Shown here in pieces: positions 56,625 through 64,000 of a DNA stretch of 64,000 nt. The position numbers and the translations under genes are program-made. Under the pieces are notes generated by a model, which was not told where the DNA came from, made no database searches, and worked only from the letters and a program-made list of their open reading frames with translations. Positions within the stretch are counted from its first letter, which is position 1. Every line of letters begins with the position of its first letter. The DNA comes from Pseudoalteromonas sp. FUC4 (GTDB lineage Bacteria; Pseudomonadota; Gammaproteobacteria; Enterobacterales; Alteromonadaceae): positions 479,411-543,410 of the forward strand of contig NZ_SEUI01000003.1 of NCBI RefSeq assembly GCF_008370255.1, read 5' to 3'.

Positions 56625-56899
56625 CGCCAATTAAATGTAAAATTGCCGTTTTATACCAAAGTAACTTGGAAATACAGGGAACCGTGGTTTTTTAAATTAT
56701 TTTATCTGGCTGAATTATTTAAGTTAAGTAAATATAACTTATTGTTATTCAATACATAAAATGGTTATAACCCATCTTAAAAAGCGTAAGTACAGTTTGT
56801 TATATACAAATTCAGCTTATGGCATCCTAAATCAAGTATTTTCAAGTCACTTAGGTATTCATATTTAGTCCATTAAAATAGAAGTATAGAATCCAGTTT

Positions 56900-58687
56900 A
56901 TGAAGCATATCCGTAATTTTTCGATCATCGCCCATATTGACCATGGTAAATCGACCCTTTCAGATCGTTTGATCCAAGTTTGTGGCGGTTTAACCGACCG
57001 TGAAATGCAAAAACAAGTTTTGGATTCAATGGATATTGAGCGCGAACGTGGTATTACCATTAAAGCGCAAAGTGTAACGTTGAATTATAAAGCGAACGAT
57101 GGCGAAACTTATCAACTTAATTTCATTGATACTCCAGGGCACGTTGATTTTACGTATGAAGTATCACGCTCTTTAGCTGCATGTGAAGGTGCGCTACTAG
57201 TTGTTGATGCAGGGCAAGGCGTTGAAGCGCAAACATTAGCCAACTGTTACACCGCTATTGAAATGGAATTAGAAGTAATACCAGTACTGAATAAAATCGA
57301 TTTACCGCAAGCGGATCCTTTACGTGTTGCAGAAGAAATTGAAGAAATTATTGGTATTGATGCTCTTGATGCAGTGCAGTGTAGTGCTAAAACAGGTGTA
57401 GGTATTGCTGAAGTTCTTGAAATGATTGTTAAAGATGTACCACCGCCAGTAGGCGATAAAGATGCACCGTTACAAGCGCTTATTATTGATTCTTGGTTTG
57501 ACCCGTACCAAGGCGTTGTATCACTAGTGCGTATTAAGCACGGTGAATTACGCACGGGCGACAAAATAAAAATAATGTCAAACGAGCACGTTCATACAGC
57601 TGATCATGTTGGTATTTTTACACCTAAGCAAACAAACACTGGTATTTTACGTACTGGCGAAGTAGGTTTTGTTATTGCCGGTATTAAAGAGATACATGGT
57701 GCGCCAGTAGGGGACACAATTACTCATCAAAAAAATGCGGCTCCACTACGTTTACCGGGCTTTCAAAAAATAAAACCTCAGGTTTATGCAGGTATGTTCC
57801 CTATTGCATCTGATGAGTATGAATCGTTCCGTGATGCACTTAATAAATTAAGCTTAAACGATGCGTCGTTATTCTTTGAACCAGAGAATTCAACTGCACT
57901 AGGCTTTGGTTTCCGCTGTGGCTTTTTAGGTATGCTACACATGGAAATCATTCAAGAGCGTTTAGAGCGTGAATATGATATTGATTTAATTACAACGGCA
58001 CCTACGGTAATCTATGAAATAGTTACTAAAGAAGGTACGTTCCAGATTGATAATCCATCTGATTTGCCTGCAGTAAACGATATTGTAGAGATTCGTGAGC
58101 CGATTGTTGAAGCTAATATTTTGGTACCACAAGAATACCTAGGTAACGTTATTACCTTGTGTATCGAAAAGCGCGGTAGCCAAACTAAAATGACTTATCA
58201 CGGAAAGCAAGTAGCTGTAACTTACGAGCTACCTATGGCTGAAGTGGTGATGGACTTTTTTGATAAATTAAAATCAACTAGCCGTGGCTTTGCGTCGCTT
58301 GATTATAACTTTAAGCACTTTCAAACATCAGATATGGTGCGTGTTGATATTTTAATAAATGGTGAGCGCGTTGACGCACTTGCGATAATTGTTCACAGAG
58401 ATGGTGCGCAGTCTCGTGGTCGTCAGCTGGCTGATGCGTTAAAAGAGCTTATCCCACGTCAAATGTTTGATATAGCGATTCAAGCAGCGATTGGACAGCA
58501 TGTTATTGCCCGTACTACGGTAAAACAATTACGTAAAAACGTAATTGCTAAGTGTTACGGCGGTGATGTGAGTCGTAAGAAAAAGCTACTTAAAAAGCAA
58601 AAAGATGGTAAAAAACGTATGAAGCAAGTAGGTAATGTTGAAGTGCCTCAAGAAGCGTTTTTAGCTATTTTAAAAGTTGGCAAATAA
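56900..58687 (+). CDS. lepA: Translation elongation factor 4 (LepA)
   Basis: Ribosomal GTPase, 595 residues. G1 [16 protein letters not shown]3 [17 protein letters not shown]4 [11 protein letters not shown]-terminal LepA-specific domain ending [15 protein letters not shown]. Affects initiation and ionic-stress behaviour. Operon with lepB as in E. coli; the 275-base gap before it has no clear promoter by eye. Confidence 0.97.
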   Translation: MKHIRNFSIIAHIDHGKSTLSDRLIQVCGGLTDREMQKQVLDSMDIERERGITIKAQSVTLNYKANDGETYQLNFIDTPGHVDFTYEVSRSLAACEGALLVVDAGQGVEAQTLANCYTAIEMELEVIPVLNKIDLPQADPLRVAEEIEEIIGIDALDAVQCSAKTGVGIAEVLEMIVKDVPPPVGDKDAPLQALIIDSWFDPYQGVVSLVRIKHGELRTGDKIKIMSNEHVHTADHVGIFTPKQTNTGILRTGEVGFVIAGIKEIHGAPVGDTITHQKNAAPLRLPGFQKIKPQVYAGMFPIASDEYESFRDALNKLSLNDASLFFEPENSTALGFGFRCGFLGMLHMEIIQERLEREYDIDLITTAPTVIYEIVTKEGTFQIDNPSDLPAVNDIVEIREPIVEANILVPQEYLGNVITLCIEKRGSQTKMTYHGKQVAVTYELPMAEVVMDFFDKLKSTSRGFASLDYNFKHFQTSDMVRVDILINGERVDALAIIVHRDGAQSRGRQLADALKELIPRQMFDIAIQAAIGQHVIARTTVKQLRKNVIAKCYGGDVSRKKKLLKKQKDGKKRMKQVGNVEVPQEAFLAILKVGK

Positions 58688-58703
58688 AAACAAAGGATTA
58701 TAA

Positions 58704-59639
58704 ATGGCTGGTTATTTTTCAGTTTTATTGGTGTTATTAACTTTAGGCTCAGGCTTAATATGGTTAATAGATCACTTAATGTACGCCCCAAAAAGGCAGG
58801 AGCGCTTAGCGATAGCGCAAACGTCTGCTGGAGCTCCGTTAGATGAAGAAACTGCGGCATTAATTGCACCAGAACCAGTACTAACAGAAACAGCAAAGTC
58901 GATTTTCCCGATGATTGCAGCAATTACTATTTTTAGATCATTTATCTTTGAACCGTTTCAAATTCCATCAGGTTCAATGATGCCTACACTATTAGTAGGT
59001 GATTTTATTTTAGTACAAAAGTATTCATATGGAATAAAAGACCCTGTTTGGCGTACTCAATTGGTTGATATTGGGCAGCCTGAACGTGGTGATATTGTTG
59101 TTTTTAAATACCCTTTAGACGAAAATGTTGACTATATTAAACGTACAATTGGTTTACCTGGCGATAAAATTGTTTATCGCGATAAACGTTTATATATTCA
59201 GCCAAATTGTAAAGAAGGCGAAACCCAGCAGGGTGAGCTTTTATGTAATGAATTCAATAAAATTGATTTTAAACTAATTAATGATAACGAATTCAAACAA
59301 GGCCCAATGCCTCTAGCTCGTGTAAATGAAAATTTAACAACAGTTACGCATGATATATTAATCAACCCACAAGCGCCTGAGAGAAAAGGGCGTTACTACC
59401 AGCAACCGGGCACGCCTTCTGATGAATGGACTGTTCCTGCTGATCATTATTTTATGATGGGTGATAACCGCGACAACAGCCAAGATGGTCGCTTTTGGGG
59501 CTTTGTACCAAAAGAAAACTTGGTGGGTAAAGCTGTCTTTATATGGATGAGTTTTGAATTTGAGAATGGCCCTGATGATATTTTACCAGGATGGGTTCCA
59601 ACTGGTGTTCGCTTTGAGCGCCTAGGTAATATTCAGTAA
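58704..59639 (+). CDS. lepB: Signal peptidase I
   Basis: 311 residues. Two N-terminal membrane helices (about 2-22 and 60-80), catalytic Ser in [17 protein letters not shown], catalytic Lys in [13 protein letters not shown], and box [18 protein letters not shown]. Removes signal peptides at the periplasmic side of the inner membrane. Starts 16 bases after lepA with AAAGGA ahead. Confidence 0.96.
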   Translation: MAGYFSVLLVLLTLGSGLIWLIDHLMYAPKRQERLAIAQTSAGAPLDEETAALIAPEPVLTETAKSIFPMIAAITIFRSFIFEPFQIPSGSMMPTLLVGDFILVQKYSYGIKDPVWRTQLVDIGQPERGDIVVFKYPLDENVDYIKRTIGLPGDKIVYRDKRLYIQPNCKEGETQQGELLCNEFNKIDFKLINDNEFKQGPMPLARVNENLTTVTHDILINPQAPERKGRYYQQPGTPSDEWTVPADHYFMMGDNRDNSQDGRFWGFVPKENLVGKAVFIWMSFEFENGPDDILPGWVPTGVRFERLGNIQ

Positions 59640-59641
59640 CG

Positions 59642-60319
59642 ATGAAAAAAAATGTAACAGAATTATATAAAAAAATTGGCTATGAATTTGCAGATCAAGG
59701 TTTACTTGAGCAAGCAATGACGCACCGCAGCCACAAAGGTCAGCATAATGAGCGACTAGAATTTTTAGGCGACTCTATTTTAAGCTTTGTGATTGCTAAT
59801 GCACTTTATGCCAAATTCCCCAAAGCGCGTGAAGGCGATTTAAGCCGGATGCGCTCAACGCTTGTGCGTGGTCAAACACTTGCCGAGTTTGGTCTTGAAT
59901 TTGGCCTAGGCGATTATTTGCGCTTAGGGCCGGGCGAGCTTAAAAGTGGCGGATTCCGTCGCGAGTCAACGCTTGCTGATGCAGTAGAAGCTATTATTGG
60001 CGCTGCATTTTTAGATTCAGGTATTGATAGCTGTGGCGATCTTATATTGTCATGGTACGAATCACGATTAGATGCTATTTCACCAGGGCTTAACCAAAAA
60101 GATCCGAAGACCCTGCTGCAAGAGTATTTGCAAGCCCGTAAATTATCTTTACCGGGTTACACTGTGGTTGATACAAAAGGCCAAGCACACAATCAAACAT
60201 TCACGGTTGAATGTATTGTTGATGGAATGGATAGCATAATTTCTGTAGGTAGCTCGCGCCGTAAAGCCGAACAAAAAGCTGCTGAAAAAGCATTGAAGAT
60301 ACTTAAAAATGAACCTTGA
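59642..60319 (+). CDS. rnc: Ribonuclease III
   Basis: 225 residues. RNase III signature [11 protein letters not shown], second catalytic part [17 protein letters not shown], and a C-terminal double-strand RNA binding domain ([20 protein letters not shown] onward). Starts 2 bases after lepB and overlaps era by 11 bases. Confidence 0.97.
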   Translation: MKKNVTELYKKIGYEFADQGLLEQAMTHRSHKGQHNERLEFLGDSILSFVIANALYAKFPKAREGDLSRMRSTLVRGQTLAEFGLEFGLGDYLRLGPGELKSGGFRRESTLADAVEAIIGAAFLDSGIDSCGDLILSWYESRLDAISPGLNQKDPKTLLQEYLQARKLSLPGYTVVDTKGQAHNQTFTVECIVDGMDSIISVGSSRRKAEQKAAEKALKILKNEP

Positions 60320-61241
60320 TACCCTTATACAGCCTCATGAAGGTGATGTAGATACGTTTTGTGGAATGGTTGCTATTGTAGGGCGCCCAAACGTAGGTAA
60401 GTCGACTTTGCTTAATGAAATTATTGAGCAAAAAGTGAGTATTACCTCACGTAAACCACAAACCACGCGTCATCGTATTATGGGTATTCATACCGAAGGT
60501 AAGCACCAAGCGGTATATATAGATACACCAGGTCTACACGTTGAAGAAAAACGTGCGATTAACCGTTTAATGAACCGTGCCGCGTCTAGCTCTATTGGTG
60601 ATGTTGAGCTTATTATATTTGTAGTTGAGGGCACTCATTGGAATGCCGATGACGAAATGGTACTTAATAAAGTATCGCAAAGTGGTAAGCCGGTATTATT
60701 GGTTATTAATAAAATAGACCAAGTTAAAGACCGTGACCTTGTGTTGCCTCATATGAAGTGGTTAAGTGACAAGTTTGATTTTGTTGGAATTATGCCAGTA
60801 TCGGCAACACAAGGTAAAAACGTTGATTTAATCAAAGAAGAAGTAACCAAACGCTTACCTCCTTGCGAATTTTACTTTCCTGAAGATTATGTAACTGACC
60901 GTTCAATGCGCTTTATGGCAGCTGAAGTAATTCGTGAAAAACTAATGCGTTTTATGGGCGAAGAATTACCGTATTCTGTAACTGTTGAAATAGAGCAGTT
61001 TAAATGGCAAGACAACGGTATTTGGCATATCAACGGGTTAATTCTTGTTGAGCGCGAAACACAAAAACGCATGGTTATTGGTAATAAAGGCGAAAAGCTA
61101 AAAACTATTGGCCGTGAAGCCCGTAAAGACATAGAAGAAATGCTTGATAACAAAGTATTCTTAGAGCTTTGGGTTAAAGTTAAGTCGGGTTGGGCTGACG
61201 ATGAACGTGCACTAAGAAGCTTAGGTTATAGTGAAGACTAA
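60309..61241 (+). CDS. era: GTPase Era
   Basis: 310 residues. G1 [15 protein letters not shown]2-G3 region with [12 protein letters not shown]4 NKIDQVKD, and KH domain in the C-terminal third ([19 protein letters not shown]). Binds the 3' end of 16S rRNA in 30S assembly. Start overlaps rnc by 11 bases. Confidence 0.97.
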   Translation: MNLDTLIQPHEGDVDTFCGMVAIVGRPNVGKSTLLNEIIEQKVSITSRKPQTTRHRIMGIHTEGKHQAVYIDTPGLHVEEKRAINRLMNRAASSSIGDVELIIFVVEGTHWNADDEMVLNKVSQSGKPVLLVINKIDQVKDRDLVLPHMKWLSDKFDFVGIMPVSATQGKNVDLIKEEVTKRLPPCEFYFPEDYVTDRSMRFMAAEVIREKLMRFMGEELPYSVTVEIEQFKWQDNGIWHINGLILVERETQKRMVIGNKGEKLKTIGREARKDIEEMLDNKVFLELWVKVKSGWADDERALRSLGYSED

Positions 61242-61261
61242 ACCAAGCAGTAGTTTAGTGA

Positions 61262-61954
61262 ATGGATAGCGACTTCTACACCGCGTATTTATTACATCGG
61301 CGTCCTTATAGTGACTCTCAAGTGATGTTAGATATGCTTGTAGAAGGCGTTGGTCAGCTAAGAATGCTGGCCCGAATTAGTGGTCGCCAGGCCACTAAAC
61401 ATAAAGCACAACTTCAGCCATTTCAGGCACTGCTTGTTAATTACAGTGGCAAGTACGATTTAAAATATATTAATAAGTTTGAACTGCATGGGAACTCGCA
61501 CTTTTTAAAAGGTGATGAGCTTTATTGTGGTTTTTATTTAAATGAGCTTACTAATCGTATCGTTCCTGTTAACGAGCCAATTGAACAAGTATTTGAGCTA
61601 TATAAAACTCATTTATCAAACCTAAACAGCGGGGCCAATTTACAAGAAGTGCTTCGCTCATACGAGTTTCAACTATTGGAATTACTCGGTTATGGCGTGG
61701 ATTTTAGTTTTGACGCCAGTGGTGAACCAATAGATGAAAAGCAGACGTATAGTTATTTCCCCGAACTTGGTTTTTTAGTACAAGAAGATACGCGTTCTGG
61801 ATTTAGTGGCAAACAACTCAATGCCATAGCAAATCATGATTTTAGCCAAAGTGATGTGCTATATATGGCAAAGCAATTAAGTCGCTATTTATTAAAACCC
61901 TTATTAGGTAGTAAACCATTAAAAAGCCGCGAGCTATTTATGGCCTCTCAATAA
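61262..61954 (+). CDS. recO: DNA repair protein RecO
   Basis: 230 residues. N-terminal OB fold ([18 protein letters not shown]) and helical C-terminal domain ([17 protein letters not shown]). Acts with RecF and RecR to load RecA on SSB-coated DNA. No zinc-finger cysteines, as in E. coli RecO. Starts 20 bases after era. Confidence 0.95.
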   Translation: MDSDFYTAYLLHRRPYSDSQVMLDMLVEGVGQLRMLARISGRQATKHKAQLQPFQALLVNYSGKYDLKYINKFELHGNSHFLKGDELYCGFYLNELTNRIVPVNEPIEQVFELYKTHLSNLNSGANLQEVLRSYEFQLLELLGYGVDFSFDASGEPIDEKQTYSYFPELGFLVQEDTRSGFSGKQLNAIANHDFSQSDVLYMAKQLSRYLLKPLLGSKPLKSRELFMASQ

Positions 61955-61976
61955 ACGTAATTTTACAGGTAAGAAA

Positions 61977-62708
61977 ATGAAAGATATTCTTTTGGGTGTA
62001 AACGTAGATCATATTGCAACACTTCGCCAAGCGCGTGGAACAAGTTACCCAGATCCAGCTCATGCAGCCAGTGTAGCAGAGCATGCAGGCGCAGACGGTA
62101 TTACGATTCACTTACGTGAAGACAGACGCCATATTCAAGATCGCGACGTTTATGTAATGGCTAAAACCATTCAAACTCGTATGAATCTTGAAACCGCTGT
62201 TACCGATGAAATGATAAAAATCGCGCTTGAAGTAAAACCTGAGTACGTGTGTTTAGTACCTGAAAAGCGCGAAGAATTAACAACCGAAGGTGGCTTAGAC
62301 GTAGCCGGTAATATAGATAAAATTAAAGCAGCAACAAAAACGCTTACCGAAGCGGGTATTAAAGTATCGCTATTTATTGATGCAGATAAAGCACAGTTAG
62401 ATGCAGCCAAAGAATGTGGTGCTCCTTATGTAGAAATACACACAGGCGCGTACGCTGATGCCACAAATGATACTGATTTACACAAAGAGTTAGAGCACAT
62501 TCGTGAAGGTGTTAAATATGCAGCAAGCTTAGGTTTGATTGTTAACGCTGGCCATGGTCTTCATTATCATAACGTGAAACCAATCGCTGCAATGCCTGAG
62601 ATTTATGAGCTAAATATTGGTCACGCTATTATTGCTCGTGCAGCGATAGATGGGCTCGATAAAGCCGTACGCGACATGAAACGATTAATGATTGAAGCAA
62701 GAATGTAA
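61977..62708 (+). CDS. pdxJ: Pyridoxine 5'-phosphate synthase
   Basis: 243 residues. TIM barrel with [35 protein letters not shown] and [13 protein letters not shown]. Joins 3-amino-2-oxopropyl phosphate with deoxyxylulose phosphate. In most gammaproteobacteria acpS follows; here a terminator and barA follow instead. Confidence 0.97.
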   Translation: MKDILLGVNVDHIATLRQARGTSYPDPAHAASVAEHAGADGITIHLREDRRHIQDRDVYVMAKTIQTRMNLETAVTDEMIKIALEVKPEYVCLVPEKREELTTEGGLDVAGNIDKIKAATKTLTEAGIKVSLFIDADKAQLDAAKECGAPYVEIHTGAYADATNDTDLHKELEHIREGVKYAASLGLIVNAGHGLHYHNVKPIAAMPEIYELNIGHAIIARAAIDGLDKAVRDMKRLMIEARM

Positions 62709-62742
62709 GATAAGAAAATATAAGTATTTAAAAAAGCTTAAT

Positions 62743-62771
62743 AAAAAAACGCGGTAAATACCGCGTTTTTT
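62743..62771. terminator. Bidirectional terminator between pdxJ and barA
   Basis: Arms AAAAAACGCGGTA and TACCGCGTTTTTT around a 3-base loop; convergent genes on either side. Confidence 0.88.
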
Positions 62772-62789
62772 GTATCTAAAATTCAAAGC

Positions 62790-64000
62790 TTATCTTTGTA
62801 GCTCAGTTACATTTGCATCAGCAAGTAAGTTTTCAAGCTCGTCTTGTAACTCAAATAATTCAGGTTCAATATTTTCTAGCAAGCATTTATTTTTAAGCGA
62901 TGTTTCAATTGTTTCTGCAAGTGATTTTAGTTTTGGTACACCGGTGTAGCAACATGCACCATGAAACTTGTGGACAATACTTAATACTTGTTGGCAATCG
63001 TTACTCTCTATCGCTTTAGCAAGCAATGTAAGAGTTTCAGGGACGCTTAAAAGTAACATATTAAGCATCTCTAGCGCTAATTCGTTCTTGCCGCCAGCAC
63101 GCTGCAGGGCTTGTGCCCAGTCAATGCGATTACTTTGAAATGGTGCTGGGCTTTGTGGTGTATCTGTTTTCGCTTTATCACGATTGACTGGGGTTTGTGG
63201 ACTGTGGTCGCTAATAATTTGTTTAAGCATATCCTCATCAATAGGCTTCGTTAAATAGCCTTTAAAGCCATCTTTTAGTAGCTGCTCTTTCTCACTGTTG
63301 AGGGCATGGGCCGTTACTGCAATAATTGGCGTATCTTCATTTAATGATGATTCGCGAATAAGCTTACACGCTGTAATACCATCCATGATCGGCATTTGGA
63401 TATCCATAAAAATCACATCATATTTATGGCTTTTACTTAGACTGTAAGCTTGAGAACCATTATGCGCAGTTTCTACTGTTTCAATTTGCTCGCATAAAAG
63501 CGTGCGAATAAGCTTTAAGTTGGCATCATTATCATCAACAACTAATACTTTTAACGGAAGCAAAGCTTGATCGTTTTGCTCAATATTATGAGTAGGGTGG
63601 TCAAGTCTGTAAGGCGCAGCAAGTACTTCACATAATTTACGATGATTAAGCGGTTTGCTCAAACACGCATCAGCACCGCTACCAATAAACGCTTCTCTCA
63701 TATTGTGCGATACAGTATTAAGCATTAAATATAAGTAGTCAGTAGATTCACGCACGGCTTTTACGTAGCTTTTTAGCTGCTGCATATCATCAACTGATGC
63801 CATATGACCAATTAAACAAATATCATATTTATATTCACTATTTTTTATAGCGTCTAAAAAGCTGGTCTCGTTAAAGCATGCTGTTACGCTTGATTCCCAT
63901 TGGGTCAATAACGAAAGTACAGCATGGTGTGTATGCTCATGCGGCTCTAAATATAAAATACGTTTACCAATGAGTGATTTAGATGGTAAGTCGTTAGTAA
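62790..64000 (-). CDS. barA: Hybrid sensor kinase BarA, C-terminal part (runs off right edge)
   Basis: The reading frame is open to the right edge, so this is a partial gene; the ORF start at a TTG near 63908 is not the real start. Visible: a degenerate receiver-like domain (LYLEPHEHTHHAV, residues just before), a true receiver with acidic VVDDND and phosphoacceptor Asp in FMDIQMPIMDG and Lys in YLTKPIDED, and a C-terminal HPt domain with His in VHKFHGACCYTGVPKLK, very like BarA of E. coli. BarA phosphorylates UvrY/GacA and controls CsrA through small RNAs. Sensor and kinase domains lie outside the window. Confidence 0.9.
   Translation of the reverse strand, partial: TNDLPSKSLIGKRILYLEPHEHTHHAVLSLLTQWESSVTACFNETSFLDAIKNSEYKYDICLIGHMASVDDMQQLKSYVKAVRESTDYLYLMLNTVSHNMREAFIGSGADACLSKPLNHRKLCEVLAAPYRLDHPTHNIEQNDQALLPLKVLVVDDNDANLKLIRTLLCEQIETVETAHNGSQAYSLSKSHKYDVIFMDIQMPIMDGITACKLIRESSLNEDTPIIAVTAHALNSEKEQLLKDGFKGYLTKPIDEDMLKQIISDHSPQTPVNRDKAKTDTPQSPAPFQSNRIDWAQALQRAGGKNELALEMLNMLLLSVPETLTLLAKAIESNDCQQVLSIVHKFHGACCYTGVPKLKSLAETIETSLKNKCLLENIEPELFELQDELENLLADANVTELQR

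Overview
The window is a low-GC gammaproteobacterial chromosome segment, most likely from Pseudoalteromonas or a close marine Alteromonadales relative. The grounds are the argE-argCBFGH(A) cluster with a fused ArgH-ArgA, the conserved blocks nadB-rpoE-rseABC-lepA-lepB-rnc-era-recO-pdxJ and ygfZ-sdhE-ygfX, a PilZ gene sitting between serB and radA as in vibrios and shewanellas, and the AT-rich base composition. No rRNA, tRNA, insertion sequence, integrase, prophage or CRISPR array is visible; this is mostly core chromosome with a few accessory islands.

Layout. 1-5.8 kb: 3' end of serB, a two-PilZ c-di-GMP protein on the minus strand, radA and an inner-membrane-anchored periplasmic protein. 5.8-13.1 kb: arginine biosynthesis, with argE divergent from argC-argB-argF-argG-argHA and ArgR-type operator sites between them. 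13.3-15.6 kb: an accessory cassette with one small gene and four tandem paralogous small membrane proteins, the last broken by two compensating frameshifts. 15.6-24.2 kb: coaD, a TetR regulator, thiI, a ketopantoate reductase-like/VanZ-like pair, yajQ, a family-3 periplasmic binding protein, a cobalamin riboswitch with btuB, and msrA. 24.2-28.4 kb: an RND efflux pump and its adaptor. 28.6-34.1 kb: small unknowns, two exported DUF1566-type proteins and gspA-gspB for type II secretion assembly. 34.1-41.0 kb: an HD-GYP protein, putA with a divergent Lrp-type regulator and a good Lrp-like operator, and a PAS-GGDEF cyclase. 41.1-44.8 kb: a very large CadC-like winged-helix/STAND-ATPase/TM/TPR regulator with a small companion gene. 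45.0-49.9 kb: mscS, lrgAB-like genes, a crotonase, a YciU-type DNA mimic and envelope proteins. 49.9-62.7 kb: slyD, ygfZ, sdhE-ygfX, nadB, the sigma-E operon with an autoregulatory promoter, then lepA, lepB, rnc, era, recO and pdxJ. 62.8-64.0 kb: the C-terminal half of barA, running off the right edge.

Themes. c-di-GMP signalling recurs: PilZ protein, YajQ, HD-GYP phosphodiesterase and GGDEF cyclase. Envelope function and stress is the second theme: sigma-E/RseABC, signal peptidase, GspAB, MscS, RND pump, BtuB and DUF481. Amino-acid metabolism is the third (arginine synthesis, proline degradation). Intrinsic terminators with perfect inverted repeats separate many transcription units. The parts least explained by known biology are the four-copy membrane-protein array (13.5-15.6 kb) and the STAND-type transmembrane regulator with its companion (41.2-44.8 kb).
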